Shown piece after piece: positions 21,652 to 33,975 of a stretch of DNA of 64,000 nt. Positions within the stretch are counted from its first letter, which is position 1; every line of letters starts with the position of its first letter. The notes below the pieces were generated by a model. The model was not told the DNA's origin. It saw only the letters and a program-made list of their open reading frames with translations, and ran no database searches. Source of the DNA: Patiria pectinifera. Taxonomy: Eukaryota; Echinodermata; Asteroidea; Valvatida; Asterinidae. The translations under genes and the position numbers were made by a program. The DNA lies in NCBI GenBank assembly GCA_029964075.1, contig CM057147.1, forward strand, positions 16,141,513 through 16,205,512, read 5' to 3'.

Positions 21652-22529
21652 CCCCCTTAATTTTCATTAGTTCCTTTAATCGGTATTAGTTCCTTTAATC
21701 TGCATTAGTTCCTTTAATCTGCATTAGTTCCTAATTTAACCTGTATCGGTTCCTTTAACCTGTAGTTCCTTTAATCTGTATTAATTCCTTTAACCTGTAG
21801 TTCCTAATTTAACCTGTATCAGTTCCTTTAACCTGTAGTTCCTTTAATCTGTATTAGTTCCTTTAACCTGTAGTTCCTTTAATCTGTATTAGTTCCTTTA
21901 ACCTGTAGCTCCTTTAATCTGTATTAGTTCCTTTAACCTGTAGTTCCTTTGATCTGTATTAGTTCCTTTAACCTGTAGTTCCTTTAAACTGTATTAGTTC
22001 CTTTAACCTGTAGTTCCTTTAATCTGTATTAGTTCCTTTAACCTGTAGTTCCTTTAAACTGTATAAGTTCCTTTAACCTGTAGTTCCTTTAATCTGTATT
22101 AGTTCCTTTAACCTGTAGTTCCTTTAAACTGTATTAGTTCCTTTAACCTGTAGTTCCTTAAATCTGTATTAGTTCCTTTAACCTGTAGTTCCTTTAATAT
22201 GTATTAGTTCCTTTAACCTGTAGCTCCTTTAATCTGTATTAGTTACTTTACCCTGTAGTTCCTTTGATCTGTATTAGTTCCTTTAACCTGTAGTTCCTTT
22301 AATCTGTGTTAGTTCCTTTAACCTGTAGTTCCTTTAAACTGTATTAGTTCCTTTAACCTGTAGTTCCTTTAATCTGTATTAGTTCCTTTAACCTGTAGTT
22401 CCTTTAAACTGTATTAGTTCCTTTAACCTGTAGTTCCTTTAATCTGTATTAGTTCCTTTAACCTGTAGTTCCTTTAAACTGTATTAGTTCCTTTAACCTG
22501 TAGTTCCTTTAATCTGTATTAGTTCCTTT
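21652..22529. repeat. 35-bp minisatellite, about 25 units
   Basis: The unit is TTAGTTCCTTTAACCTG followed by TAGTTCCTTTAATCTGTA, so the 35-bp period is made of two related halves. The left edge is irregular with half-units; the right is regular, with an alternating AATCTG/AAACTG pattern suggesting a 70-bp higher-order unit. Confidence 0.95.
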
Positions 22530-22970
22530 TAAACATGATTACACATAATGAAAAGTAGCGCGCATCTGCTCAACCGGAAATGTCCACACAAGCTTTAACG
22601 TGGGGAAATGACTACAAAGATTTTTACACTAAATTCCTTGTATATTCAGAACGGACGGTCGCACAAATCTGGGGGTTGCAGATTATGAAAATTCATTCTT
22701 CTTGCTTTAAAGTCTATCTATGTCTGGCTTGAAAAAGGCAGAAGTTTCAACTCTCTAATAATAAGTGTTCACACTGTGAAATGTACAGCCAGACTCGCAT
22801 ATTATCATAGATAAGTATATGGTACCCCCTAAATTTTGACCGGGTTGGGGTAGGCCGATGGATTCCCTCGGATTGTATTTTTATTGAAAAGGCGGTCATA
22901 TTTGTTTACTCATTGGGGGGGGGGGGACGGGAGTGAGGTTGGACAAAACTAAAAGAAAAATGGCAACCAA
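22530..22970. other. Intergenic, nothing recognised
   Basis: A long G run at 22916-22928 is the only notable feature. Confidence 0.45.
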
Positions 22971-22974
22971 CAAA

Positions 22975-24240
22975 ACTCCAATCATCCCCATATTGACCAA
23001 AATGCATTGAAAGAGGTAACCAAGGTAACATCGTGACTGTCTTGAGAATACATGACTTCATGTGACAAACTGACACTTGCTTCGTCCCAATATTCACCGA
23101 AAGGCATTGAAAGAGATAATCCAGGCAACATTGCGACCTTCAGCAATCATTATGTTGCAAAAAGAAAGCAAGTACCGGTAGTGTATATTAATATCGCCAG
23201 TTTTGTACATCACAATCCGTCACTGAATGTTTGAAGAGCTCCCCTCAATGGATGGGATTTAATCCGATGTAGAAATATTACAAATTGCCATCTTGCATGG
23301 GCCTTATTCACGAGTCGGCCATATTGGATTGAGAGGGAGGTAAAATCTTCATTTTTGGAACTTGTGTGGAGAAATGAAAACAATGACGTTACAACTTAAC
23401 ACCAGTTGCCCAGATGAATCAATATAAAATTTGTGATTAAACAAAGTATGATGTTTAAAGCCACAGTACAAAAAAATACAAGTGAGGCTAAGTGAATAAA
23501 TAGTCAGGCGCCATCTTATTCAACAGTTTACAATTTATGAAATACATTCAGGGAACACGACAAAAATGGCCGACTCGTGGATAAGGCCCATTGCCACAAT
23601 TTAATCATTGTCTTCGCTGTTTCGAAGGAATGGAGTGTTCAAATCATAAAGTGAAACGAAGGCAAGATGCGAGATTGTAATTTAATTCACCTTTTCATTA
23701 TTTTTTTTCATTTAATTTTAGTTCTGCTGATTTTTTTTTAAAGTATCTGTGTTTTTCATTCAAAGAAATAAAATCATCCCCAAATTGACCCAAATGCAGT
23801 GAAAGAGGTAACCAAAGTAACATCGTGACGGTCATGACCATATCAATAATTAACTGTGCCTTCGTGTTACAAACTGACACTTGCTTCAAGGTGATTAAAC
23901 TGAATAACCAAAGCAACACTGCGACCTTCAGCAATCATACGTGACAAGACAGCAAGTAAATATTAATATCGCCAGTTTTGTGCAACACAATCCATCAGTG
24001 AATGCTTGAAGAACTCCCTCTGATGGATATATGAACAGGGACTGAATCTATAAGAAATTATTACCAATTGCCATCTTGAATTGCCACAACCTAATTAGTG
24101 TCTTCGCTGTTTCGAAGGAATGAGGTGTGCAAATCATAAACTGAAGCGAAGGCAAGATGCGAGATTGTAATTTATTTCAACTTTTCAGTTTCTTTTTTTT
24201 ATTCATTCAATATAAATTTTGCTGATTTCCAACGTAGTTG
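22975..24240. repeat. Imperfect tandem repeats of about 490 bp
   Basis: ATCATCCCCATATTGACC at 22981 is matched at 23774, and GTCTTCGCTGTTTCGAAGGAA with GGCAAGATGCGAGATTGTAAT at about 23610 is matched at about 24103. The first interval is longer because a 291-bp MITE is inserted in it. Short AGGTAACC...AACAT(C/T)G phrases also recur within a unit. Copies have diverged noticeably. Confidence 0.75.
23299..23589 (+). mobile_element. GGGCCTTATTCACGAG MITE, copy A
   Basis: Ends GGGCCTTATTCACGAGTCGG and its near-exact complement CGACTCGTGGATAAGGCCC give terminal repeats of about 24 bp. The parallel tandem unit at about 24070 reads CATCTTGAATTGCCAC without the element, giving an empty site. AT flanks both ends, so the target duplication may be only 2 bp. 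Non-coding. Confidence 0.85.
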
Positions 24241-24560
24241 TCTTTCTAATTCAAAGAAATAAAAATATGAGCAGGAGATACAAAGAGATTGAACATGAGA
24301 GTCTAGGCCAACTGCAAAACGGCGACCGCCAAACAAGTTGGTGTATCTTTTCCACTCTTTTATTGTGTTCGGTTTTAGGTGCTTTTAATATATATTTCTC
24401 TTTCCTTTGCTCTTTTATTTCTCAATTCACTCAAGTTAGACATGCTTCATTTCATATTTTCTTAATTCTGCACTACAAATTACGAAATAAGTGGCTATCA
24501 ATATGCCTCATTTTGTGGTTGTTGTTTTGTTTTATGATTTTACATCATGTATCCGGGTGA
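24219..24560 (+). other. Short frame with two hydrophobic stretches, unknown
   Basis: From Met at about 24267 it reads MSRRYKEIEHESLGQLQ and then two hydrophobic segments, and runs into a possible splice donor GGTGAGT at about 24555. It lies at the edge of repeats and no family is recognised. It could be a first exon of a small membrane protein or chance. Confidence 0.15.
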
Positions 24561-24587
24561 GTCTGCTTTTTAAGAACGTACAAGGGT

Positions 24588-24860
24588 GCAGACCAGTAAA
24601 ATAGACTTCCATACATAGACTGTGCACACTTCCCAAAATTATCGAAAAAAATACTCACAACTCTCCAAGGTATGTGAGATACAAATCAAATTGAAGCTTA
24701 TTTCATCACCTTTCAATTTCTGTTACTGAATGTTACGGGGTTATGCAATGACTTTTGGGAGAAAACTCCATCGGACACAGACAGACCGACCGACCGACCG
24801 ACCGACCACCACCACCAAGTGACATATATAGAAGCTCCTGCCAGAGTTTAAAAAGGTGCG
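24588..24860 (+). mobile_element. Diverged relative of the GCAGACCAGTAAA MITE
   Basis: Starts GTGCAGACCAGTAAAATAGAC and follows the 13401 copy through AAAAATACTCACAACTCTCC and TTTCATCACCTTTCA, then departs into a GACC run at 24778-24806 and a tail AGTGACATATATAGAAGCTC. The same GACC run and tail occur at 50695-50757, so the tail belongs to a second repeat family or a longer subfamily. Confidence 0.6.
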
Positions 24861-25279
24861 TAAAAAGTTCGGCAAATATCTTTTCCCCCCAGAAATTGCT
24901 TCAGATTTACTCATATTTACCAAACTGTCCATTCGTAAAATTGTGCAAGGGTAACCACCAGTCGTTGGGAAAATGTACTGCAAGGATTGGGCAAAGTTAT
25001 TTAGCCCAACTAGGTTGGTTTAGGCCTGGGGTTATTATGGCGACATTTTAACCTCAATTTGCATGCTAACCCCAAAAGGACGTAACTCACTTTCGTCAAG
25101 CAATTTTGCCTTTTTATTTTGATTTGGAAAACAAGAGTTGTGCATGTTATTGGTAAACTTTTAATACTTTCGTGGATAAAGTGAAAATCCATCCATATAC
25201 ATGGAGTCTCAAAAAATAGATTTGCCCCCCCCCCCCCAATGAAAATCAGAAAACGAATATTTCAAGTAATGTCTCTGTC

Positions 25280-25335
25280 CGTATTACTTGTCGGTCAGTC
25301 AGTCTGTCTCTCTGTCTGTCTGTCTGGTTGGTCTT
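25280..25335. repeat. GTCT microsatellite
   Basis: Imperfect CAGTCAGTCTGTCTCTCTGTCTGTCTG run. Confidence 0.85.
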
Positions 25336-25339
25336 TCAA

Positions 25340-27160
25340 CGTTTTGTCTATCTGCATTCGCCTTTGATTTCATTTTACAATACAAGTATCTTACTGTTGA
25401 CTTCTTTTTGTTTTAATATACTGTTTATTGTTCTTTATTATTTAATTCTTCTGAATGTATATGTATACTTCTTCAGTGTATATATCAAGACCTTCCGTAA
25501 CAAGCTGTTGCTTTCTATAAATTGGCCTCCATTTTGTTTAATTATCTTGCCTGTTATTAGTCTTTGTCTTTATATATTTTCTAAGCAATGTATGGAAATG
25601 AATTAAATTCTTTATAATTGTGATAGGCACAGCTTATTAATATATCACATCAGCCAGTCAATCTTTCTTTATGAAGGTTGGGAGCACTCAACTGTTAAAA
25701 ACAGTCACAGTGTATTTTACTCCATGTAAAACTGCAAGCCAAAGATGGAGCCCTAGGTTTTTAAGTATTGGGCATTTACGTTTATCCAACTACGGGGAAA
25801 AGCTGACCGCCAACATTGTTGGGTATAGTAAAAGATATGCGGTTACTGCTTACCAATATTGGTATCGAACGGAAGTTGGCTGGATTTGTTAAAAAGAGTA
25901 AAGGCCTACCTGTAGTGACGCAGACACTTGGGGCTCTGCAATGTCGCGTCATGTGTTTGCCTCCAAGCTAATTAGAACTATCGCATCATCACTACACGGC
26001 CAGGAGGTTCGAAGATTTGTTTTGGTGTCTGCGACGCAGTCAGGCAGTTTAATTATGGAGGTAGAGTGCGCACCATATACTTTCACCGCAGAGCTTGGGG
26101 CTGATACGTGACACACCGGTACGGTACCTGCGTCGCGCACAGATACTCCGAGGCTTTTGATTGTACCAATTCAACCGCTCTATCGATGGGCGCCAATGAG
26201 CCTCGAGCTCTCATTGGACAGATTATGCAATTAACTGACAACTTGGTTTCAATACATGTACCACACGCACGACACAGGCGCACGGGATGCACGTGTGTTG
26301 GTCACTTACCCACACTGCTTTGCGAAATCGGCATATTTTGTTGGCGAAAGCGATAACTTAAGCGGTCTTGTCTGGTTCCCTGACTAGACGATACTGATTT
26401 TTCACAATATAGATCGTCAGTCAGGTAGTGGTTACATGCCAAAATGGAACACGACGCAGCGAAGACCAGCCCTCGTTCGAATGCAAATTTGAGTTGAAGC
26501 ACCACGTGTAAATGTAAATCAACTTATGGGCAATACGCCTTGCACTGAAATTCTGAAATTAATTGATGAACTTACCTTTAAAGGACTAATAATAAAAGCA
26601 TGATAGATAATTGGTTGGTAAATAATAAACTATTTAAAAAAATCCATCTTATAATATTTTAACCCCGGAAATACCCGAGCTATAACGAACATGTCCGAGT
26701 GTCAACGGACACTTATTTGGATTACTCCAGCAATTTTCGAAAACGGGCATGGTCCTGATCTAAGATTTGTCAAAATAGTCAGAATCTTTTGTTGTTGATA
26801 TATCTATCACAAAGGAGTAAGCGGTAAACATTGTCCTTTGATAGGGCAAGTGACCTATACGGCGATTGAATACATGCAGCGACCACTTTGCGGCCAAACT
26901 CAATATCAGGTGAAAAACGACAAGTAACACGTTACGTAAAGAAGCACGAGAAACTACTTTCTCTCGGCAAATTTCAGAGTTGATGCTTTGGATATTTTTT
27001 TCCTCTCTAGTACAGAGATCAATTAAACAATATGCATTAATGTTGATGCTACTGGCAGTGCCCAATCCCAACGGCGGAATGAGTCAAGGCCAGATGCTAG
27101 CTCAACCTTTGAAGGCAAGCCTTTCTTTTTTTAGAAACTACAATTAAGTTAATTAAAGGG
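25340..27160. other. Intergenic, nothing recognised
   Basis: A GC-richer patch at about 26090-26310 has short overlapping frames on both strands but no domain. The rest is AT-rich. Confidence 0.45.
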
Positions 27161-27167
27161 AAATTGT

Positions 27168-27239
27168 CTGTACGTAATTAGGTAATTAAAAACTGGCAAT
27201 TATAGATTGCCAGCTTTGAATTACCTTAATTGCGCACAG
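27168..27239 (+). other. 72-nt imperfect hairpin
   Basis: Outer arms CTGTACGTAATTA and TTAATTGCGCACAG pair with one A-C mismatch, one wobble and one bulge. Next GGTAATT pairs with AATTACC. Then comes a 5x5 internal loop, an 8-bp stem CTGGCAAT/ATTGCCAG, and a 5-nt loop TATAG. Shape and size are compatible with a small-RNA precursor, a tiny inverted-repeat element or a regulatory palindrome. No second copy was seen in the window. Confidence 0.5.
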
Positions 27240-27528
27240 AAAAGGTTTGTCCTTCGGCTTCTATAGGAGCCGTTCCGTCCCTATCAAAATTCACCACGCA
27301 AAGACCCGATTTTATGCAAACCTGCGATCGAAATGACTGTTAGGTAATGAAATGGCAGTGAAACGATGGCTGAAGACATACCTCTACAAATTGTCAGCTA
27401 GGCATTCCTCGTCTGTTGTTGAGTTCCTAATTATAATCCATAACGAAAGTCTAACGGTAAAAACAAGTAAAAAAAAAATTAAAAAAAAAAAAAAAATCAT
27501 CATCGCGAGAAAGAAGTCAATGTTAGTC

Positions 27529-27769
27529 GGGCTTATATTGATTAGTCGGCCATATTGATTTTTGGAAATTGCGAAGAGAAATAAAAGCAGTGACAGAAAG
27601 TTAATTACACATACCGGTCTCTAATCTTAAAATGATGCATTGTGGATGATTTTAATGTTTTAATAATTGAAGAATATTAATAGTCTGGCACCATCACATT
27701 CAGCAGTACACCAATAATAAAATACATTCAGGGAACCTGACCAAAATGGCTTTCTCTTGAATAAGGTCC
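27529..27769 (+). mobile_element. GGGCCTTATTCACGAG MITE, copy B, decayed
   Basis: Starts GGGCTTATATTGATTAGTCGG and ends ATAAGGTCC. Shared internal phrases with copy A include AATACATTCAGGGAAC and the CATTCAGCAGT region. The terminal repeats have drifted, so this copy is older than copy A. Confidence 0.7.
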
Positions 27770-28039
27770 ATTGCACATCACAATCACACATGCATGGGTA
27801 GTTTTTATTTTGCGCGTGTATAATAATTTAAGCGTTTCCATAGAAACTAATACAGACGTGTTCTCTTATCATGCAGTAGTGATTACGCCAATGTCGCTTC
27901 TCCCTCCCATTGTGAACAAAAACGTCTTGTCTTGTTGCCGTTTCTGTTTGTATATAGGGACTAATCAGAATTTAGTTTCACCAGCCACGGCTCTTTACTT
28001 AAAGGTGTCATCGTTCTGAAATCGCCGAAATGTTTGTGT

Positions 28040-28560
28040 TTAAGATTGTAAGCTTATATCCTATTTCAAAGGTCTGGTTGAAAGGAAACTAACCTAATGT
28101 CCCTGTGTTCCTGAGCAAAGACGAACAACAAATCCCAGTTGTTTTAATACTTATTTCTGAAGCGGCGGAAATTTTTGTAACATACAAAGACGTATTTTCA
28201 GCCGTAAATATTAGTGTCCTTCTTGGAATTTTCCCCCAGCTTTCTTCTGCGTCCATAATGTCAGACCATAGAGCATGGTCAGATGATCGATGTACGTTAC
28301 ACTCAGTGTGTGTGTAAACATTACATGTTGTTTCCCGCACGTCCGCAGCATGCGATGCACTGGTGGAACATGTGCGACTGAAATCACGACTACCACCCAA
28401 ACAGCTCGATTTTTGAGTTACAAAATTTTGACCTTCAAAATTCGTTCTCGCAAGAATAAAACAAAATACGGCAATTTTTGAAATAATGGTTATGTGGACG
28501 TTTATATTCTTCTTTTTAAATGTTGTTTCCAATTAATATCATTTCATTTAAACGCCTTAA
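28040..28560. mobile_element. Repeat family with GGTTGAAAGGAAACTAACC, copy 1
   Basis: Aligns with 49185-49640: ATTTCAAA then GGTTGAAAGGAAACYAACCT, an ACAAAGACG region, GTACAT...AACACAC phrases, CACGTCCGCA, ACTACCACCCAAACAGCT, TGACCTTCAAAATTCG and a shared AATATCATTTC(A/G)TT end. Open frames on both strands in both copies do not agree with each other, so it is treated as non-coding. Confidence 0.65.
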
Positions 28561-30120
28561 AGGGCGCTTGCTCATTTATAATTTCACCCATGGGCTTCGT
28601 AAATAACAGCAACTCTGTTAAAGAAAAGAAGAAAAAACTGGTTATAATTGCGGGTAATTAGATGTAATTGGTTGGCTATTGTTTGCTTGGCAACGGCTGC
28701 TGCATCGTACCGGAATGGAATGGACGAATATTGTCATTTTGCTCCGGACTATAATTGACATTTCACGACGGCAGGTCGGTTCGGAGCAGCCGCCTAATAA
28801 GCGAGTTGATGGTAATTGCTCTTAACTGCTACGGACGTCACCGGAATCAAAACAAATGACGACATATAAAATTCCCTTGCATTATATTCAGATATTTATA
28901 TTAATATTCAAACGAGCTTCCATCAATCTCAACGAAATGAGTCTGAAATCGTCGGCTATTTTGGGAGTGAAAAGCCCTCAACCTCACTCATTGGACAAAT
29001 TATAATGTTTTAATACGATATCCAACTTAAAAGCAAAAGAAAAAAAAACATGAAAATAAATAAAACTGCTGCAAACTGCTTTCTGACTGGCTTGACCTGA
29101 AATATACAAATCCAAGAATTAAGACGGCCGCCTGACGCTGCGACCTTTAATAACAAGATCCTTAAGAGGCAAAATGACAATGGTGCAAGAAACAAACTAG
29201 GGACTCACAAGCAGGCAGGGTTGGAAGGAGAAACACAGAAGAGGCATTAATGGGGGACAGACCAATGGGGGGTGAAAATCAAAGGGAATGGAGTATGGAG
29301 AACAAAGGACGGATACAATTATTGAGGACAGACAAAGAAGTATTTATTAGGGGACAGACCAGTGGTAAGAACGAACAAATCCTCACCGTTTTCGCGAAGG
29401 CGCGAATTTCATGAAAAAAAATTCGTCTGTTTATCAATATTTGTTTTATGGTGAAAAGGATTAAATTTATCAATATGTACAACCTGGTGAGGTTATACTA
29501 TCAAAAAATTAGTTAGAATATCAATTAACCTAATTAACGAATGGCCAAATTTCCTTAACATGTGCCGTTTTGCGAAGAAGTAGACTTTTGTTTCGTTTAA
29601 ATATAGTTTTATTATTTCAAACGGTTTATTATTCGACTTAATTGTTTCTAATATTTAAATTACGCTATTAATATTGATTAAGTGCTATTAATTTGTTTAA
29701 TTTCGTCTTTTGTCGGACAATTCAATATGCGGTTCAAGCAAACTCAAACACCGAGTGCGCGACACGTTTTCGTCCCTGAGAATATGTCGTCTCTTCCATG
29801 CCAAACCTTGTTATTCAGAAGTCAAATTCGTCTACAATATTATTGATTGATTAAGACGAATCTGATCTCTGAATGCTGCCATTTGGCCACAGCTTGGACG
29901 AATTCGATATGTGATAACGAATATTCTCAACCTGGTGACTAAATAGGATGACCAAGCTTTGTAAATCACTAAATAAAGCAAATGAAATTTTTCGAGGACA
30001 AAATTGAATGATAGAGTAATATTGTTGAATGAAAAATCTTTTAAAATAGCAGGGAAAACCTATTGCCTTGTCGATCTTGTGGATTTCGAAGGTAAAAAAA
30101 AAATAGAGGCTAAAAAAACA
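28561..30120. other. AT-rich repeat-poor block with homeodomain-type motifs
   Basis: No gene or repeat found. At 28660-28860 the composition is more balanced, with an X-box-like GCTTGGCAACGG and a CCGGAATGGAATGG phrase. 29500-29720 is dense in TTAATT and TAATTA words. Such clusters can be regulatory, but base composition alone also produces them. Confidence 0.3.
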
Positions 30121-30430
30121 CCAAAAGTTATGTGCTGACCAAGCATTCAGGGACCGGATGAGCCATCGCAATAAACCCATGCCGACCCATATAGGACTCT
30201 TCTGGGATCTCGGAGGTCCCGGCCCACACACTTCGTTCCCTGTCCATCCATATAATCCGAGGGCCAGGCACCATGTAAAAGCAAAGAGCTAAGGGAGGAA
30301 CAAGGCGGCACCCTAAGCCCTGATCCGCCGAGTGGACCACATGCCCTGAACCTGTACGAAGATGCACAACCTGGATTTCGCAGACAGTCTGTGTTCAGCT
30401 GAGTGTTCCCCAACCTAGCGCACTTGAATA
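30121..30430. other. Isolated GC-richer block of unknown nature
   Basis: About 300 bp with near 53 percent GC inside AT-rich flanks. Open frames on the minus strand have no domain. Several short self-complementary words are present, but no known structured RNA could be matched by eye. Confidence 0.25.
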
Positions 30431-32630
30431 AATCTTGGAAAAACTTCCAAATTAACATTTAAGAATTTCTGTAAAGTTGATAAATTCTGATAAACAATTA
30501 TAATCTCTAATTACATACCCAACTAGAAGTTTGTCAGCAAATTGTTTTCTAGTTTTGGGGGACATTTTCAAAGGGTTCACTGCATGTGCACTTCGAAATA
30601 AAATCGGAATATCACGCCGAAATAAATTTGTCTTCTAACTTTGTAACGGGAAGATAAATTCGTGATTTATGAACGGAAGTGTTTAACAGTTGATGACATT
30701 TCACTTTCTGTGAAATTTCAGTTAAAACTTTTGCTCTAGCTAGGCGCGCGCCACAGGCGAAAAATCAAAGTGCGCCACGTTGGGGGCCACGTTAGGGTAC
30801 ATCAATAGTATACGTAGTTCATATACATCTATGCCTACATGCTGTACAGCGTCAGTTGGTGAAATTCGGAGCGAGACCCTAAAATGTTTCAACATTATCG
30901 GCACACTCTCGCAAAAGGTGTCGGCCAGCTTTCTATACAAAACCTCATTGGATCGTGGTTTTGTGCGTAAGCCTTATCAGTCAGCCGATCACGTTCAATT
31001 GACTTCGGCAAAACCAATTCCCATCATAAAGAATAAGTTAACCGGACCATTTTTAGTGTGTTTCTAATGTGGATCCATGCAACAGAGTCCAACTTGGCGT
31101 TATTTACCAGTACCCAACAGAAGCCGACTTTGAATGTTTTCAGTTGCCTGCCGAGTACAACATATTGCAATCAGAAACATAGGAAATATGTACATTATTT
31201 TGTACCAGGGGTTTACTGCTCAATCCAACAGGCTCCAACGGGTAAATGGTATAGCTGGATCCTGTTGGATTCAGCAGGTTTAGGGTTAGAGTTTCATAAC
31301 CGTTCAATTTTGCACTTTTATCAAATGGACATGTCGCGTTTTGAAAATAAACTCTTCAAATATTCATTATATAAAATCATGGCATTATGAAGAGAAGAAA
31401 ATAAAATGTCGAGTGTGTAAATGTACGAGGAATAATTTGATAATTTGAAAGCTACTATAAAATGGACTTGGAACGGGCGAAAAATGAATTATCACATTTC
31501 CCCCCATTTGCGGGATTTAAATAACAACCCATAAACCTATAAATTGGAAAATCTGATGATTTCCTTTCCGATCCTCCGTTTATCTATTTATTAATTCATT
31601 TATTACATTTCTTTACCAAGGGTACGCCTAAACAGTTTAAAACAGGTTTCCATTGGGGCCCTGCATTCTTTTTTTTAAATAACTTACTCAAACTAAAATT
31701 GCACAAGGAAAAGTGCACCTGTGAAACAGACAAATACTTACAAACACGACTTCTTTACCATTTTTTTTACTCAAATAAAGCGTGTAAAAAATGCATATTA
31801 AACATTCCAGTATAAGGCACGAATTGCTGATTACGGGATGGGCAAAAACCCCGCGAAAACCCATTTGGGGAAAAAAAAACACGGGGAAATTCCCGATCCG
31901 GCTCCAAATTCCGTGCATGGCAACCAAGTTTATAACTTAACTCCGTAGATCAGCGCATTTTTGAACTAGTGTGATATTGACAGAAATATCACCGATGACT
32001 AATACGTTGTACAAGATGGTAGATCACTAGAGTAAATAATTAATAAAAGTGGACATAAGATCGACCCATAGCCTACGGAACACCAACGTTTTTAGTGGCA
32101 GTACCTTTGACATGTTGCCCTCGATATTCACAGACTGACAACGACCACTTAGGTAGGACTTAAACCTATCGATTAAATAAGTTGGCTTATACAGCTTTTA
32201 AATTTATCCAGCAGGTTTTCGGAAGGATTTTGAATGGGATGGTGTCTTTATACATCCCTCGGATTAATAAAATGTGACGACTTTTTAAGAGAAACTTATA
32301 GGAACTTTCAGGAGCTAGCTATTGTAAAACTCAGTCGAGTGTTGCTAAAATTCGTGTTCCTGCCTTCCTGAACAACTGCACTCCGTTATGTATATTGTCA
32401 TCGTCTCTGCTGCTTACACAAAACAAGAGGAATCTGCAAAGAAAAAAGAAAAAAATTGGCCCTTTATCTATTATATTACATATTTCACATTCGAAGCACA
32501 ACCCAACTATCGGAGTGAAAAGGTCGTCATAAAAAGTTCGATATGCCACTTCCCGAAGACTAAGAAAAAAATAGAAAATGAATAAATGAAAAATACATGT
32601 AAATCCCTTTTGCTAAATTACCTCAAGAAT
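30431..32630. other. Intergenic, nothing recognised apart from one hairpin
   Basis: An 11-bp inverted pair AATCCAACAGG/CCTGTTGGATT lies at 31222-31271. No supported gene. Confidence 0.45.
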
Positions 32631-33130
32631 TGGTGAAGACTTGCTCTGCAAGCAGGTCATCAGTCCTTCCGTCGGTCCTTCTTCCTGCTTCCGGTTCCTT
32701 GGCATTCAGAGGTGATTGTATCTTCGTCCAGAATGACATCTCATCTTCCAGACCGTCATCTCTGCCAGAAGATTAGAAGGAACACATGTAAGAAAATGTG
32801 TGCGGGACAATTATACGCCTGTTGCTCTTCTTTTGTGAAGTTGTTAAGTGATTATTAATTTCACATTAAATTTATTTTCCTCTAGATTTTTCGTATTAAA
32901 AAAAAATAAGGTATCATTTATCGCAGACAAAATAATCAGAACAATTTGAAACACCTTAAGACATTGTTCGAAAGGAAAATAACATTAATATTTTTACCTG
33001 GGAAATCAGTAATGGGATGCCCGGCAAGCAGGGTCTTCAGTCATCCGGTGTTCCTCCTCCCTGCTTCCGGTTCCTCCGTGTCAGCAGCTCCTGACATGAG
33101 CACTCTGGCTTGCCGGTCCTCCTAATCTAA
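32630..33130. repeat. Diverged duplication, offset about 370 bp
   Basis: GCAAGCAGG(T/G)TC...CAGTC followed by CTGCTTCCGGTTCCT occurs at about 32650 and 33022, with similar flanks on both sides. Confidence 0.65.
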
Positions 33131-33239
33131 TTGCAAGTTGCTGAAAATAAAAAGAAGTCTTCCTAGAGGAGCTAGGTTTTGTAACTACAATGTACAGTGG
33201 ATTCCTGATCAAATTTGTGACCGGTGCTGTGGTATAAAG

Positions 33240-33440
33240 AGAAGGAAACGTATATTAGTAGTCCTTACCTGACCACTATAAAGATACAACCATAGAGAAA
33301 AAAAAGGGAAACTTAGTTTAGGTCTACGCTACTTAGATCTCTAAGCCTAATTGGATGCAAAGTATCTTACATACAGACAGTGAAAATAATCCAATTAGTG
33401 GCCCTTACCTGACCACTGTAATGGATTCAACCGTTGAGAA
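33240..33440. repeat. Diverged duplication, offset about 142 bp
   Basis: CCTTACCTGACCACT is found at about 33264 and 33406, each followed by TATAA or GTAATGGAT and CAACC(A/G)T(A/T)GAGAA. Confidence 0.6.
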
Positions 33441-33975
33441 TGAAAGCTTAGTTTATTCTAAAAAGATAATTTGGCCTACTGTGGTCGCGAAGATGATATT
33501 CCAGTTTGCGCAAAGCAACGCGCATCCATTCACATTGCCGACCAGCTGTGATCGGACCATACAGCTATATTAAATTTAATATAGCTCTATGGATCGGACT
33601 TATCAGAATTCAAATGAACCATCGATCAAATCCTCCACTGGTGTTGTGGTTGTTAAATTAATTAATGCACATTGTTTCATCCTGTAAATTCAGGCTATAC
33701 ACTCAGCGATTACAAGGTGTATCCGACGCTACAGGTGTCATTACACCTGATTTACAATAAACAAAATTGACACAATGGCCCTAACACAAAAGGCAATTAT
33801 CGATCTTTGCAAATCGGATATTATGGAAGAACAATTCACAAACAATACTTCATGTCCATAAGACATGTTTCGACAAGGATCAGAGATGTCACAAAATAAT
33901 CGTGGAATCGTTGAAACCATCATTCTGATTACGTTTCACGCCCGCTACATGTTTCAATGAATCTGTAAGATCTGC

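Noticed and set aside
28089-28532. 147-residue minus-strand protein
   Set aside because: It lies in a repeat family, and the second copy at 49185 does not preserve the frame.
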